Assembly: GCF_000023705.1 (NCBI RefSeq)
Contig: NC_012968.1
Location: 1,612,001 to 1,676,000 of the forward strand
DNA length: 64,000 nt
Source of the DNA: Methylotenera mobilis JLW8
Lineage (GTDB): Bacteria > Pseudomonadota > Gammaproteobacteria > Burkholderiales > Methylophilaceae
Direction: 5' to 3'
Position 1 is the first letter of the stretch, and each line of letters opens with the position of its first letter. Positions 26,862 to 35,287 of this stretch are shown in pieces. Under the pieces are notes generated by a model, which saw only the letters and a program-made list of their open reading frames with translations, had not been told where the DNA came from and did not search any database. A program made the translations under genes and the position numbers.

Positions 26862-27285
26862 AGTTATAAATCCACAAAAGCGTTTATTTGTTTAGTTTTT
26901 GATTTAATTAATACTGGTTAATTCACGAAAGTTTAATGTCAGCGTTGTTCCACGTTTCTGCCAGTCGCTTTTCATAAATGAACGTCTGCTTTGGGCCGAA
27001 AGCAGTCACTTACTAACAAGCATAAGCATGACTTACCATGCATTTTTAGTTGCAACTTATGAGGAAAAACTTGGAGCTTGTGAGACCACTTATATGTCCG
27101 CTTTGGAGTTGATCCAGTTGATACTGGAATTTTCGCAAACCTTTTCTATAAGCACTACCGAAAGCTCAGAAATCTTATTTTGCTACATGAGTTCTTTTAC
27201 GCTACTAGTTACACCTCTGGCGGACGCACAGTAAATACAATCCATACATGAGGCTGTAACCTAAAATAAATAAAACTAGAATAAA
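26862..27285. other. Spacer after copA
   Basis: A 424-bp stretch with no trusted gene. It contains the repeat at 26980-27000 and a looser copy of the same theme near 27092 (ATGTCCGCTTTGGA). A 68-codon open frame at 27028-27234 starts inside this repetitive context and looks accidental. Confidence 0.45.
26980..27000 (+). repeat. Intergenic repeat copy 3 (exact inverted partner of 9092-9112)
   Basis: GAACGTCTGCTTTGGGCCGA plus one A, the same 21 bp as the reverse strand of 9092-9112. The two exact copies lie just outside the metal genes (9123-26861) and face each other. Confidence 0.7.
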
Positions 27286-27987
27286 ATGGCAACAATGAAA
27301 AAACTGTTACTTTTACCTATCCTGCTATACGCACACCCCGCATGGTCAGCTCGTCCTTTTGTTACCGATGATGCACGATTAACCAACGCAGAGAGCTGTC
27401 AGCTTGAAAGTTGGACTCGCATATACCCAAACAGCACTGAGTTCTGGGCTTTGCCTGCCTGCAACCCTACAGGTAACCTTGAGGTGACTCTAGGTGCTGG
27501 CTTGTCTATGGCTAGTGATACAAAGGACACATCAGACTATGTGATACAAGCTAAGACTTTATTCAAAGCCCTTGAAACTAACGGATGGGGAATAGGCTTT
27601 GCAATTGGTAAGGTTTACCACCCAGCGGTAACTCCTAGCGCAAACCAACTCGGAAACACTTATGCGTATATTCCGTTCTCAGCATCCTTTAACGATGACA
27701 AAATAGTAATGCACCTAAATGCGGGCGTGCTGCATGACCATGCGTCCAACAAAGACAACATGACTTGGGGTGTCGGTGGTGAGTTCAAGGCTTCACCGAG
27801 GTTTACAGGGGTTTTAGAAGTATACGGAGACCATCAATCAAACCCCTTCACTCAAGCTGGCATAAGGATGTCTGTTATACCTGACCTGTTTCAAGTAGAC
27901 GCTACCTTGGGGAGACAGCTCAATGGTGTGAATGATAACCAGTGGGTTTCATTTGGGCTTCGCATTACACCTGATAAGCTATTCTAA
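27286..27987 (+). CDS. Exported outer-membrane-like protein
   Basis: A 233-residue protein with a signal peptide (KKLLLLPILLYAHPAWSA), then a mature part beginning RPFVTDDARLTNAESCQLES. The rest has alternating polar/hydrophobic strands typical of small beta-barrels and ends near LRITPDKLF. Family not named with certainty; such proteins are often found near metal or aromatic-efflux genes. Start at 27286, with an in-frame alternative ATG at 27295; neither has a clear ribosome site. It is the last gene before the repeat cluster beside amtB, so it may be island cargo. Confidence 0.55.
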   Translation: MATMKKLLLLPILLYAHPAWSARPFVTDDARLTNAESCQLESWTRIYPNSTEFWALPACNPTGNLEVTLGAGLSMASDTKDTSDYVIQAKTLFKALETNGWGIGFAIGKVYHPAVTPSANQLGNTYAYIPFSASFNDDKIVMHLNAGVLHDHASNKDNMTWGVGGEFKASPRFTGVLEVYGDHQSNPFTQAGIRMSVIPDLFQVDATLGRQLNGVNDNQWVSFGLRITPDKLF

Positions 27988-28187
27988 GACCTAGAGGGGT
28001 AGGTGCCACAAACTTTTCACGGAATTTTCCGACTCTACAGACCGAATTAAGGGACATTAAGGTTGTGACATAAAAGAGCTGTAAATTTAAAGCCATGTAG
28101 AAACTGCGTAAAACTACACCTTGATACAAAATTTCATCATTAGTATCAACTCTTCTTAAAAGTACCAATCACATAAAATTTGAATTA

Positions 28188-28354
28188 GTTACCGACTTTA
28201 CACTGCTTTGGTTACCAACTTTAAACGTCAGAGAGCAGTAGATAAAGATTACCCTACAAAAAAGCCCTGATTTCTCAGGGCTTTTTAAATTATCTGTTAA
28301 GACAGACTTTAGTTCTATCGACAGACTTTATTACTCGCCGACAGACTTTATTAA
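28188..28354 (+). repeat. Cluster of five GACTTTA repeats, candidate transposon end
   Basis: Five co-oriented units share (G/A)ACTTTA at 28194, 28217, 28305, 28324 and 28344. The first two read GTTACC(G/A)ACTTTA and are 23 bp apart. The last three read GACAGACTTTA at 19- and 20-bp spacing, and the last two share CGACAGACTTTATTA. Clustered binding sites of about 20 bp next to a boundary are typical of TnsB-bound ends of Tn7-like elements. The last unit ends 26 bp before the amtB stop codon. The exact terminus and any target-site duplication cannot be fixed without the other end. Confidence 0.55.
28259..28286. terminator. Bidirectional rho-independent terminator
   Basis: AAAGCCCTGA (28261-28270) pairs with TCAGGGCTTT (28275-28284) around a TTTC loop, flanked by A- and T-tracts. 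It lies inside the repeat cluster and can stop transcripts coming from the island side or from amtB. Confidence 0.8.
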
Positions 28355-28379
28355 TTTCTATCAATGGCCAATTTAAAGA

Positions 28380-29570
28380 TTAATCATTAGTTGTAGATGG
28401 AATTTTATGAATGGTCAAATCTGCGCCGTCATACTCTTCCTCTGCGGTCAATCTAATACCAACCAATTGCTTCAAGGCGCCATACACAGCAAAACCACCC
28501 ACCAAGGCAACTGTTACACCGGTTGCTGTACCAACCAATTGCGATACAAAGCTTACGCCACCCATTCCACCTAATGCTTTAAGTCCAAAAATACCGGCGG
28601 CTATACCACCCCAAGCACCACATAGGCCATGCAACGGCCACACGCCAAGCACATCGTCAATTTTCCAGCGCTGCTGGGTTAAGGTAAAGGTCAACACAAA
28701 TAGCACGCCAGCAATTGCGCCAGTTGCCAATGCACCTAGCGGATGCATTACATCAGAACCGGCACAAACCGCAACCAAACCAGCTAAAGGGCCATTGTGC
28801 ACAAAACCCGGGTCATTTTTACCCATCACCAAAGCTGCTAAAGTACCACCCACCATTGCCATCAAGGAGTTCACGGCAACCAAACCGCTAATACCTTGTA
28901 CAGCCTGTGCAGACATCACGTTAAAGCCAAACCAGCCTACGGTCAGTATCCATGCACCTAATGCAAGAAACGGAATATTTGACGGTGGGTACGCATGCAA
29001 ACGACCATCTTTACTATAGCGGCCATTACGTGCACCGAGCAAAATCACGGCAGCAAGTGCGATCCATCCGCCCATCGCATGCACCACAACCGAACCTGCA
29101 AAATCATGAAATGACGCACCAGTCGCCACCTTTAGCCACTCTTGCAAACCGTAATGGTTATTCCATGCAATCCCTTCAAAAAACGGGTACACAAAACCAA
29201 CCAAGGTAAAAGTAGCAAACATTTGCGGATTAAATTTCGCACGTTCGGCAATGCCGCCGGAAATAATCGCCGGAATCGCCGCGGCAAATGTCAGTAAAAA
29301 GAAAAACTTGACTAGACCGAATCCATTTTTAGCAGCCAGCACGTCAGCGCCACTAAAAAAATCTACGCCATAGGCAATGCTGTAGCCAATAAAAAAGTAA
29401 GCAATGGTAGAAACTGAAAAATCCACCATGATCTTAACCAGTGCATTGACCTGATTCTTATGCCTGACTGTACCCACCTCTAAAAATGCAAAACCTGCGT
29501 GCATTGCAAGCACCATAATGGCGCCAAGCAATACAAATAAAACATCATTTGCTGAGACTAATGCTTCCAT
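28380..29570 (-). CDS. amtB: AmtB ammonium transporter
   Basis: A 396-residue membrane protein with about eleven helices. It shows family motifs such as MHAGFAFLEVGTVRHKN near the N-terminus, DFAGSVVVHAMGG and a C-terminal cytoplasmic tail (EEEYDGADL). I start at ATG 29570, with AGGTG 6 bases upstream; the GTG nine bases earlier is less likely. It imports ammonium. No glnK/PII gene lies next to it. A sigma-54 promoter and two NtrC sites sit upstream. Its 3' end abuts the accessory island. Confidence 0.93.
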   Translation of the reverse strand: MEALVSANDVLFVLLGAIMVLAMHAGFAFLEVGTVRHKNQVNALVKIMVDFSVSTIAYFFIGYSIAYGVDFFSGADVLAAKNGFGLVKFFFLLTFAAAIPAIISGGIAERAKFNPQMFATFTLVGFVYPFFEGIAWNNHYGLQEWLKVATGASFHDFAGSVVVHAMGGWIALAAVILLGARNGRYSKDGRLHAYPPSNIPFLALGAWILTVGWFGFNVMSAQAVQGISGLVAVNSLMAMVGGTLAALVMGKNDPGFVHNGPLAGLVAVCAGSDVMHPLGALATGAIAGVLFVLTFTLTQQRWKIDDVLGVWPLHGLCGAWGGIAAGIFGLKALGGMGGVSFVSQLVGTATGVTVALVGGFAVYGALKQLVGIRLTAEEEYDGADLTIHKIPSTTND

Positions 29571-29607
29571 TTCAATCACCTATTAACATTTTAAGCCCCG
29601 CAAAATA

Positions 29608-29624
29608 AGCAAATATCACGCCAA
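29608..29624 (-). promoter_or_regulatory. Sigma-54 promoter of amtB
   Basis: The minus strand reads TTGGCGTGATATTTGCT, with GG and GC 12 bases apart as in the consensus TTGGCACG-N4-TTGC. It puts the transcript start near 29597, about 27 bases before the ATG. It implies nitrogen control through RpoN. Confidence 0.8.
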
Positions 29625-29675
29625 AACATAACCTATTGTTTTGTATAGAACTTGCATAACACAGCATGGAATTAT

Positions 29676-29692
29676 TGCACTAACATTGTGCA
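29676..29692. promoter_or_regulatory. NtrC enhancer site 1
   Basis: TGCAC-TAACATT-GTGCA, a perfect NtrC dyad (5+7+5), centred about 87 bp upstream of the predicted amtB start. Confidence 0.75.
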
Positions 29693-29705
29693 ACACATGG
29701 TGCAT

Positions 29706-29722
29706 TGCACTAAATATGTGCA
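29706..29722. promoter_or_regulatory. NtrC enhancer site 2
   Basis: TGCAC-TAAATAT-GTGCA, a second perfect dyad. Its centre is 30 bp from the first, on the same helical face, as expected for cooperative NtrC binding. Confidence 0.75.
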
Positions 29723-29748
29723 ATCCAACTCAAGAGATGGTTTCAAAA

Positions 29749-30423
29749 CTAGATTAATGCGTTACCAGCGCCCTCTTTCAACACCATGCTAGCAGCATCC
29801 GGGTTACCTGACCAAAAATGATAAAACTCACGCACGACTACCAAAAACAAGCGGCGACTATGCTTAATGCTGAATAAGGGCAAGGTCTGATCCACTGCCG
29901 CACGATAGGCCTTGCTGTCTTTATCTGGTGCGGTGCGCAAGCGGATTAATATGATTTTCGCCAGCTTCATACGTGTATCCACCAAAGACTGCTCAGCCCC
30001 TTCATAACGCAAAGCTTGGGTATATGCTTTTAAAGGCCAGTTTTCAGCGGCCTCAAACTTCTCTGTTTCTAATCTATCAGATAACGCTTTGAGTGATGCC
30101 TGTACTGGTCGCCAGTCTATAGGCTTAACATCAAAACCAGGGTTAATGTTTAAAGCAGCAATCGCTTTAAAATCTTTCATCCAAAACGGATAAAATTCAC
30201 GTGCAGCGGTAAGACTATCATGCCAAGCATCTGCTGGAACTGAGTCCATCACATTTTCAACAATATCTCGATAGACTTCACCGTTAGACACCTGTCCAAC
30301 AAGCTTTTCAGCTAAAAGATCAATAAACAAGCAGCGCCTATGTAGCACATCACTTTTTGCGCCTTTAGCCTGCAACAATTTTAAGTAAGCATCGATGGCT
30401 TCTTTTTCACGTATTTCATTCAT
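29749..30423 (-). CDS. Conserved-looking cytoplasmic hypothetical protein
   Basis: A 224-residue protein from ATG 30423 (MNEIREKEAIDAYLKLLQAK). No signal peptide or membrane helix. It is helix-rich, with two similar stretches (AREFYPFWMKDFKAIAAL, and VREFYHFWSGNPDAASMVL) suggesting an internal duplication. The open frame extends 186 bases further upstream, into the leader and first bases of the divergent pilU gene, without a good start. No family recognised. Its 3' end faces the amtB promoter. Confidence 0.6.
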   Translation of the reverse strand: MNEIREKEAIDAYLKLLQAKGAKSDVLHRRCLFIDLLAEKLVGQVSNGEVYRDIVENVMDSVPADAWHDSLTAAREFYPFWMKDFKAIAALNINPGFDVKPIDWRPVQASLKALSDRLETEKFEAAENWPLKAYTQALRYEGAEQSLVDTRMKLAKIILIRLRTAPDKDSKAYRAAVDQTLPLFSIKHSRRLFLVVVREFYHFWSGNPDAASMVLKEGAGNALI

Positions 30424-30590
30424 GCAGTAATGGCTCTTATCAATAATCCCATGCAACAATAGCTGATGAAGCGAATGTTCGCTTACAATTAAATTAAGTA
30501 CAATTGCCGACAACAAGCGTGAAAGTGACGACTTGTTAATTATGGATGAACTCGTGCCATATTGTAACCCCAATAGATAAGGTTTCTTGA

Positions 30591-31760
30591 ATGACAAACG
30601 AACAAGCACTTAATTACATGCATAACCTTTTACGTGGCATGCTTGATAAGAAAGCCTCGGATTTATTCATTTCCGCAGACTTTCCTCCCGCCATGAAAAT
30701 TGATGGCAAGATGACACCAGTTACTCAGCAGAAACTGAGCGGTGAACATACCAAAGCCTTTGCTGATGCGTTGATGAATGAAAAGCAACGCACCGAATTT
30801 GCAACAGAAAAAGAATGTAATTTTGCGATCTGGCCTAAAAATATAGGCCGCTTCCGGGTGAATGTATTTGTACAACAAGAAAAAGTCGGCATGGTGCTAC
30901 GTACCATTACCACTGAAATTCCTAAGTTTGACGATTTAGGCCTGCCTGACACGCTGCAAGACGTAATGCTTACTAAGCGCGGGCTAGTGATTCTAGTAGG
31001 CGGCACCGGCTCGGGTAAGTCCACCACGCTAGCCGCGCTGATTGATTACCGCAATGAAAACACGTTTGGCCACATCATTACCGTAGAAGACCCGGTAGAG
31101 TACGTGCACCAAAGTAAGAACTGCCTGGTCACCCATCGCGAGGTAGGTAGAGATACCAACGGATGGTTTAACGCGCTAAAAAATACATTACGCCAAGCCC
31201 CTGATGTGATTTTAATTGGCGAAATCCGCGATAGAGAAACCATGGAGTTTGCGCTAGCATTTGCAGAAACCGGCCATCTTTGTATGGCCACCTTGCACGC
31301 CAACAGCGCCAACCAAGCGATTGACCGCATCATTAACTTCTTCCCTGAAGAGCGTCACGCGCAGTTGCATATGGACTTATCGCTCAATCTGAAAGCGTTC
31401 ATCTCGCAACGTCTGGTTTCCAGAACCGGTGGCGGTCGCTGTGCTGCCATTGAAATCTTGCTTAACTCACCGCTGATCTCTGACCTGATTTTAAAGGGTG
31501 AAACGAACATGATTAAAGAAGTGATGGCTAAATCTACCGAGCTTGGTATGCAAACATTTGATCAAGCCCTCTTTAATTTATGCGAGGAAGGCCGCATTAC
31601 TGAAGATGATGCCCTGCGTAATGCAGACTCAATTAACGAGTTGCGCTTACGATTTAAGTTACATGGTAAAAATGCAGGCAAGACTAAGAGTTCGTCCAAT
31701 TTTGATAGCTTGTCACTACATGAAGATGAGCCTGATGAATCCGAGCTAGACCCTACATAG
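30591..31760 (+). CDS. pilU: PilU twitching-motility ATPase
   Basis: A 389-residue PilT/PilU-family hexameric ATPase. Walker A is GGTGSGKSTT (about residues 137-146), the Asp box ITVEDPVEYVHQ, Walker B DVILIGEIRDRETM, and the His box GHLCMATLHANSANQ. The start region (DKKASDLFISADFPPAMKID) and the extended C-terminal tail match PilU rather than PilT. It powers pilus retraction together with PilT, which is not in this window. Followed 16 bp later by the DUF3301 gene. Confidence 0.88.
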   Translation: MTNEQALNYMHNLLRGMLDKKASDLFISADFPPAMKIDGKMTPVTQQKLSGEHTKAFADALMNEKQRTEFATEKECNFAIWPKNIGRFRVNVFVQQEKVGMVLRTITTEIPKFDDLGLPDTLQDVMLTKRGLVILVGGTGSGKSTTLAALIDYRNENTFGHIITVEDPVEYVHQSKNCLVTHREVGRDTNGWFNALKNTLRQAPDVILIGEIRDRETMEFALAFAETGHLCMATLHANSANQAIDRIINFFPEERHAQLHMDLSLNLKAFISQRLVSRTGGGRCAAIEILLNSPLISDLILKGETNMIKEVMAKSTELGMQTFDQALFNLCEEGRITEDDALRNADSINELRLRFKLHGKNAGKTKSSSNFDSLSLHEDEPDESELDPT

Positions 31761-31776
31761 GAATGAGTGAGTATTA

Positions 31777-32088
31777 ATGGAAATAATGTTAATTATTATC
31801 CTACTGGCCATCGGCTGGTTTTGGATAGACAGTTTAAACAAACGTGAACGTGCCATTCTGCTTGGTAGCGAACTTTCGGCTAGATTCAATCTGCAGTTGC
31901 TAGATGAGTCTGTCGCCTGCAGCAGAATATGGCTAGGGCGTAATCGCCGTGGCCGCGTGCAATTTTTACGCACTTACGAGTTTGATGTCAGCGCCAGCGG
32001 TAATGACCGCCTGCACTGCCAGCTCATGCTATTGGGTAACCAGCTAGGCTACTGGCATATTCCGCCCTACCTACAACCAGTGAATTAA
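31777..32088 (+). CDS. DUF3301 family protein
   Basis: A 103-residue protein with one N-terminal membrane helix (IMLIIILLAIGWFWIDSL) and a basic C-terminal part (CSRIWLGRNRRGRVQFLRTY) typical of DUF3301. Function unknown. It lies between pilU and gluQ, 12 bp before the latter, so probably co-transcribed. Confidence 0.75.
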   Translation: MEIMLIIILLAIGWFWIDSLNKRERAILLGSELSARFNLQLLDESVACSRIWLGRNRRGRVQFLRTYEFDVSASGNDRLHCQLMLLGNQLGYWHIPPYLQPVN

Positions 32089-32100
32089 ATTTTCACCAAT

Positions 32101-32994
32101 ATGTACATTGGCCGCTTCGCCCCCTCGCCCACAGGGCCTATGCACTTTGGTTCGCTGGTGGCGGCTGTTGCCAGCTTTTGTGAAGCAAGAGTCAACCAAG
32201 GGCGATGGTTAGTACGCATGGAAGATTTAGACAAACCACGTGAAATTCAAGGGGCGGCAGATACAATACTAAAGCAGCTAGCAGCATTTGGCTTTGAGTG
32301 GGACGACACAGTGGTTTACCAAAGCCAGCGAAGTGAGCTTTATGCTGACGCACTCAACCAACTCAATAACAAGCAGCTGATATACCCATGCACCTGCACC
32401 CGCAAGGAAATTGCCGACTCCAGCACGGCTTTCGGCATTGATGGGCGCATCTATCCCCAGACTTGCTTGCATAAAGCAACCAAGCCTAACACTGCCATTG
32501 CTTGGCGCATCAAAACTCATGACGCCACCATTAGCTTTCATGACAAGATTCAGCACGGAGTACAACAACATATTGGCCTAGATGTAGGTGATTTTATCTT
32601 AAAGCGTGCAGATGGCTTATTTGCCTACCAGCTGGCAGTGGTGGTAGATGATGCCGCGCAAGGCATCACACATATCGTGCGTGGCGCAGACTTACTAAAT
32701 TCCACGCCTCGCCAGATATATCTGCAGCAGGAGCTTGGCTTCCCCACGCCACAATATGCACACGTGCCAGTTGCTGCTAATGCCAACCATGAAAAGCTCA
32801 GCAAACAAACTTTAGCAAAACCCATAGAAATTGGCACTGCCAGCCAGTTACTTTACGATGCATTATGTTTTTTAGGGCAGCAACCACCCGCCAGTATCAG
32901 CACTGCACCGTTAAATACAATATGGCAGTGGGCGCTTGCGTATTGGTCAATATTGGCCGTACCGCAAACCAAGCAGATTATCATTGCCAGCTAA
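32101..32994 (+). CDS. gluQ: Glutamyl-Q tRNA(Asp) synthetase
   Basis: A 297-residue truncated GluRS-like enzyme. The N-terminus has GRFAPSPTGPMHFGSL (the HIGH-equivalent is HFGS). A zinc site is visible (CTCTRKEI ... IYPQTC), and the KMSKS-equivalent is KLSKQ. The anticodon-binding domain is missing, as expected. It attaches Glu to queuosine-34 of tRNA(Asp). Confidence 0.9.
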   Translation: MYIGRFAPSPTGPMHFGSLVAAVASFCEARVNQGRWLVRMEDLDKPREIQGAADTILKQLAAFGFEWDDTVVYQSQRSELYADALNQLNNKQLIYPCTCTRKEIADSSTAFGIDGRIYPQTCLHKATKPNTAIAWRIKTHDATISFHDKIQHGVQQHIGLDVGDFILKRADGLFAYQLAVVVDDAAQGITHIVRGADLLNSTPRQIYLQQELGFPTPQYAHVPVAANANHEKLSKQTLAKPIEIGTASQLLYDALCFLGQQPPASISTAPLNTIWQWALAYWSILAVPQTKQIIIAS

Positions 32995-33083
32995 CGCATA
33001 ATGCCAACAACACATAACGTGTGGATATCAAAAACTCCATCCAAACATTTTTGAATGCTGCACGCTAATGTTAAAATGTCGGG

Positions 33084-33995
33084 ATGAATAAACTACCAGA
33101 CACCCTACAACGTTTTGTTTTTGAAAACACGCCGATACGTGGCAACCTTGTTAACCTCACCAGCACACTACAACTAGCGCTGAACAAACAGCACCTGCCT
33201 GTTGGCCTAAAACGCGCGCTGGGCGAGCTAATGGCCGCCAGTGCATTGCTGACCGCCACCCTTAAAATGAGCGGCTCACTTGTACTGCAAATTCAAAGCA
33301 AGGGCGCGCTAAAATTATTGGTGGTTGAATGCAACTCAGATTTTGGCATCCGTGCCACCGCCAAGTGGAAAGGTGAAGTATCAGACGAACAAAGCCTGTT
33401 CGACCTCATGTCACAAGGGCAATTCATGATCACGCTAGACCCCAAAGATGGCCGTCAGGCGTATCAGGGAATCGTTGCGCTAGAGGGCGACAGCATCAGC
33501 ACCATTCTAGAAAACTACATGCTACGCTCAGAGCAAATTGACACCAAAATCTGGCTACATTGCGATGGCAACGCCGCGGCAGGCATGCTGCTGCAAAAAT
33601 TGCCGGATACCATGAACCAAGTCACTAAAACTGAAGACCTTAGCGCACAGGACTTAGACGCATGGAATCGTATTGGGCATTTAGCTGATACGATTACCGA
33701 CGACGAGCTACTCAACCTGCCGACAGAAACCATACTCACGCGCCTATTCCACGAGGAAGATGTACGATTATTTGAAGCGAGCAATACCAAGTTTCATTGC
33801 AGCTGTTCGCGTGAAAGTGTTTCCGGTATGTTGCGCATGCTAGGCAACGATGAAATCACCAGCATCATTGAGGAGCAAGGCAAAATTGAAGTGAACTGTG
33901 ACTTTTGTAACGCTCACTACAGCTTTGATAAAGTGGATGCCACGCAACTAATGGTCAGTGAAGTCACCACAAAAGCGCACCCAGAAGTACATTAA
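33084..33995 (+). CDS. hslO: Hsp33 redox-regulated chaperone
   Basis: A 303-residue protein. The C-terminal zinc switch is C239-x-C241 (CSC) and C272-x-x-C275 (CDFC), the HslO pattern. The N-terminal domain has typical blocks (RGNLVNLTSTLQLAL, LLVVECNSDFGIRATA). Oxidation releases zinc and activates the holdase during oxidative stress. It stands alone with an 89-bp leader. Confidence 0.92.
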   Translation: MNKLPDTLQRFVFENTPIRGNLVNLTSTLQLALNKQHLPVGLKRALGELMAASALLTATLKMSGSLVLQIQSKGALKLLVVECNSDFGIRATAKWKGEVSDEQSLFDLMSQGQFMITLDPKDGRQAYQGIVALEGDSISTILENYMLRSEQIDTKIWLHCDGNAAAGMLLQKLPDTMNQVTKTEDLSAQDLDAWNRIGHLADTITDDELLNLPTETILTRLFHEEDVRLFEASNTKFHCSCSRESVSGMLRMLGNDEITSIIEEQGKIEVNCDFCNAHYSFDKVDATQLMVSEVTTKAHPEVH

Positions 33996-34052
33996 GCACG
34001 GCTAAAAAGCGTTAGGCCGTATGAGTTTTCACGCGAGCTTGGAGTCGCAAAT

Positions 34053-34679
34053 ATGATACCGGTAGACGCTCTTCTATTGTTTTTCGCTGCATCAGTTGCA
34101 CTGGCGATTGCACCTGGCCCGGACAACATATTTGTCCTCACCCAGTCTGCCATAAACGGCAAAAAGTCAGGCTTCATCATTACGCTTGGTCTTTGCACAG
34201 GACTGTTGTTCCACATTTCAGCCGTGGCGCTTGGCGTAGCTGCTATATTTAAAACTTCAACACTTGCTTTTACCATTCTAAAAACGGTAGGCGCGGCCTA
34301 CCTGCTTTATCTCGCATGGCAAGCATTTCGCGCAGGCGCTACTGACATTTCTAACGCCGCAAATCAAAAACAAGGTGGTTGGGCACTGTATAGTCGCGGT
34401 GTTTTGATGAACATTACAAACCCTAAGGTGGCAATCTTCTTTTTGTCATTCTTGCCGCAGTTCGCAGATCCCGCGCGCGGCTCAATTCCGCTACAAATCA
34501 TCATGCTCGGCATAGTTTTCATCATCGCCGCCCTTATTGTTTTTAGCTGTATCGCATGGGCAGCAAGTTACATCTCTCACTGGCTTAATAGCTCCAAGCG
34601 TGGTCAATTGGTAATCAACCGCGTGGCGGGCGTTGTTTTTATTGGTTTGGCATGTCGCCTCGCACTCAGCAAACAATGA
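34053..34679 (+). CDS. LysE/RhtB-family amino-acid exporter
   Basis: A 208-residue inner-membrane protein with about six helices. The N-terminal motif APGPDNIFVLTQSAINGKKS and NITNPKVAIFFLSFLPQF are diagnostic of LysE/RhtB translocators. GGAG lies about 9 bases before the ATG. It likely exports an amino acid or homoserine-lactone-like compound; the substrate is not readable from sequence. Confidence 0.87.
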   Translation: MIPVDALLLFFAASVALAIAPGPDNIFVLTQSAINGKKSGFIITLGLCTGLLFHISAVALGVAAIFKTSTLAFTILKTVGAAYLLYLAWQAFRAGATDISNAANQKQGGWALYSRGVLMNITNPKVAIFFLSFLPQFADPARGSIPLQIIMLGIVFIIAALIVFSCIAWAASYISHWLNSSKRGQLVINRVAGVVFIGLACRLALSKQ

Positions 34680-34722
34680 GCTTAGATAATTGATTTAGGT
34701 ACTTAAGTTTAGGTACTACGGC

Positions 34723-35262
34723 CTACCTACATAGTCGCGGCAAATACTCATCCGGTATATTGGTTTTGTTTTCGCCCTTTACCACCATATTGTCTGGGGC
34801 TTTTGCGTTTCCACACACCCATGCTACAGGCACCACTTTAGACTCTTCTATCACCGCTGGTCGCAGGCTCAGCACTTTGTCTTTGATTTTGGGGTGTGCC
34901 TTATTGCCAAAGGTCATATGGATTACGCCATTTTCAATCTTGGTATCAGAAATAAAGTTACTCACCACTTTATCGCTACTGGGTAAATCGGCAGCTGCAT
35001 TATCCGCCAACATCACCTGAGAGGTCGCCCATGCCGCAGCGATTGGTGCTTTGGCAATATCGGCTAACGGCAATGCCGCGGTGATTTGCTCTTTAATAAT
35101 ACGGCCCATGCTGGACGGAATCGCCACCATAGCCAAAATACCCATAATCACAACGATTGCCATCATTTCTATCAAACTAAACCCACGCTGGGCTGGCCGA
35201 GTGGCACACCCAACCGTTTGGTTTGTATCTGCTTGATATTCAGTGACTGGGTAGTTAAACAT
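34723..35262 (-). CDS. Type IV pilin-like protein
   Basis: A 179-residue prepilin. The cleavage motif is RG-FSLIEMM with Glu at +5, followed by the hydrophobic helix (MAIVVIMGILAMVAIPSSMG). The C-terminus has a pilin disulfide pair (AWVCGNA and LPRLCR). The leader before cleavage is about 27 residues, long for a type IVa pilin; an AAGGA box upstream of the ATG supports the start. Could be a major or minor pilin. It is 25 bp after the SpoU methyltransferase gene in the same direction. Confidence 0.75.
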   Translation of the reverse strand: MFNYPVTEYQADTNQTVGCATRPAQRGFSLIEMMAIVVIMGILAMVAIPSSMGRIIKEQITAALPLADIAKAPIAAAWATSQVMLADNAAADLPSSDKVVSNFISDTKIENGVIHMTFGNKAHPKIKDKVLSLRPAVIEESKVVPVAWVCGNAKAPDNMVVKGENKTNIPDEYLPRLCR

Positions 35263-35287
35263 TACTACATCCTTATTTTCAAAAGGT

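Noticed and set aside
27028-27234. Plus-strand open frame of 68 codons after copA
   Set aside because: It starts beside the repeated motif and has no ribosome site or recognisable domain.
7870-28343. A single transposon from TGTCG (7870) to CGACA (28343)
   Set aside because: The flanking 5-mers differ (AAGAA and GACTT), and the inner repeats at the two ends do not match.
28301-28354. Pho box (PhoB binding site) reading of the GTCTGTC repeats
   Set aside because: Pho boxes have 11-bp repeat spacing and lie before genes; here spacing is 19-20 bp and the site lies after amtB.
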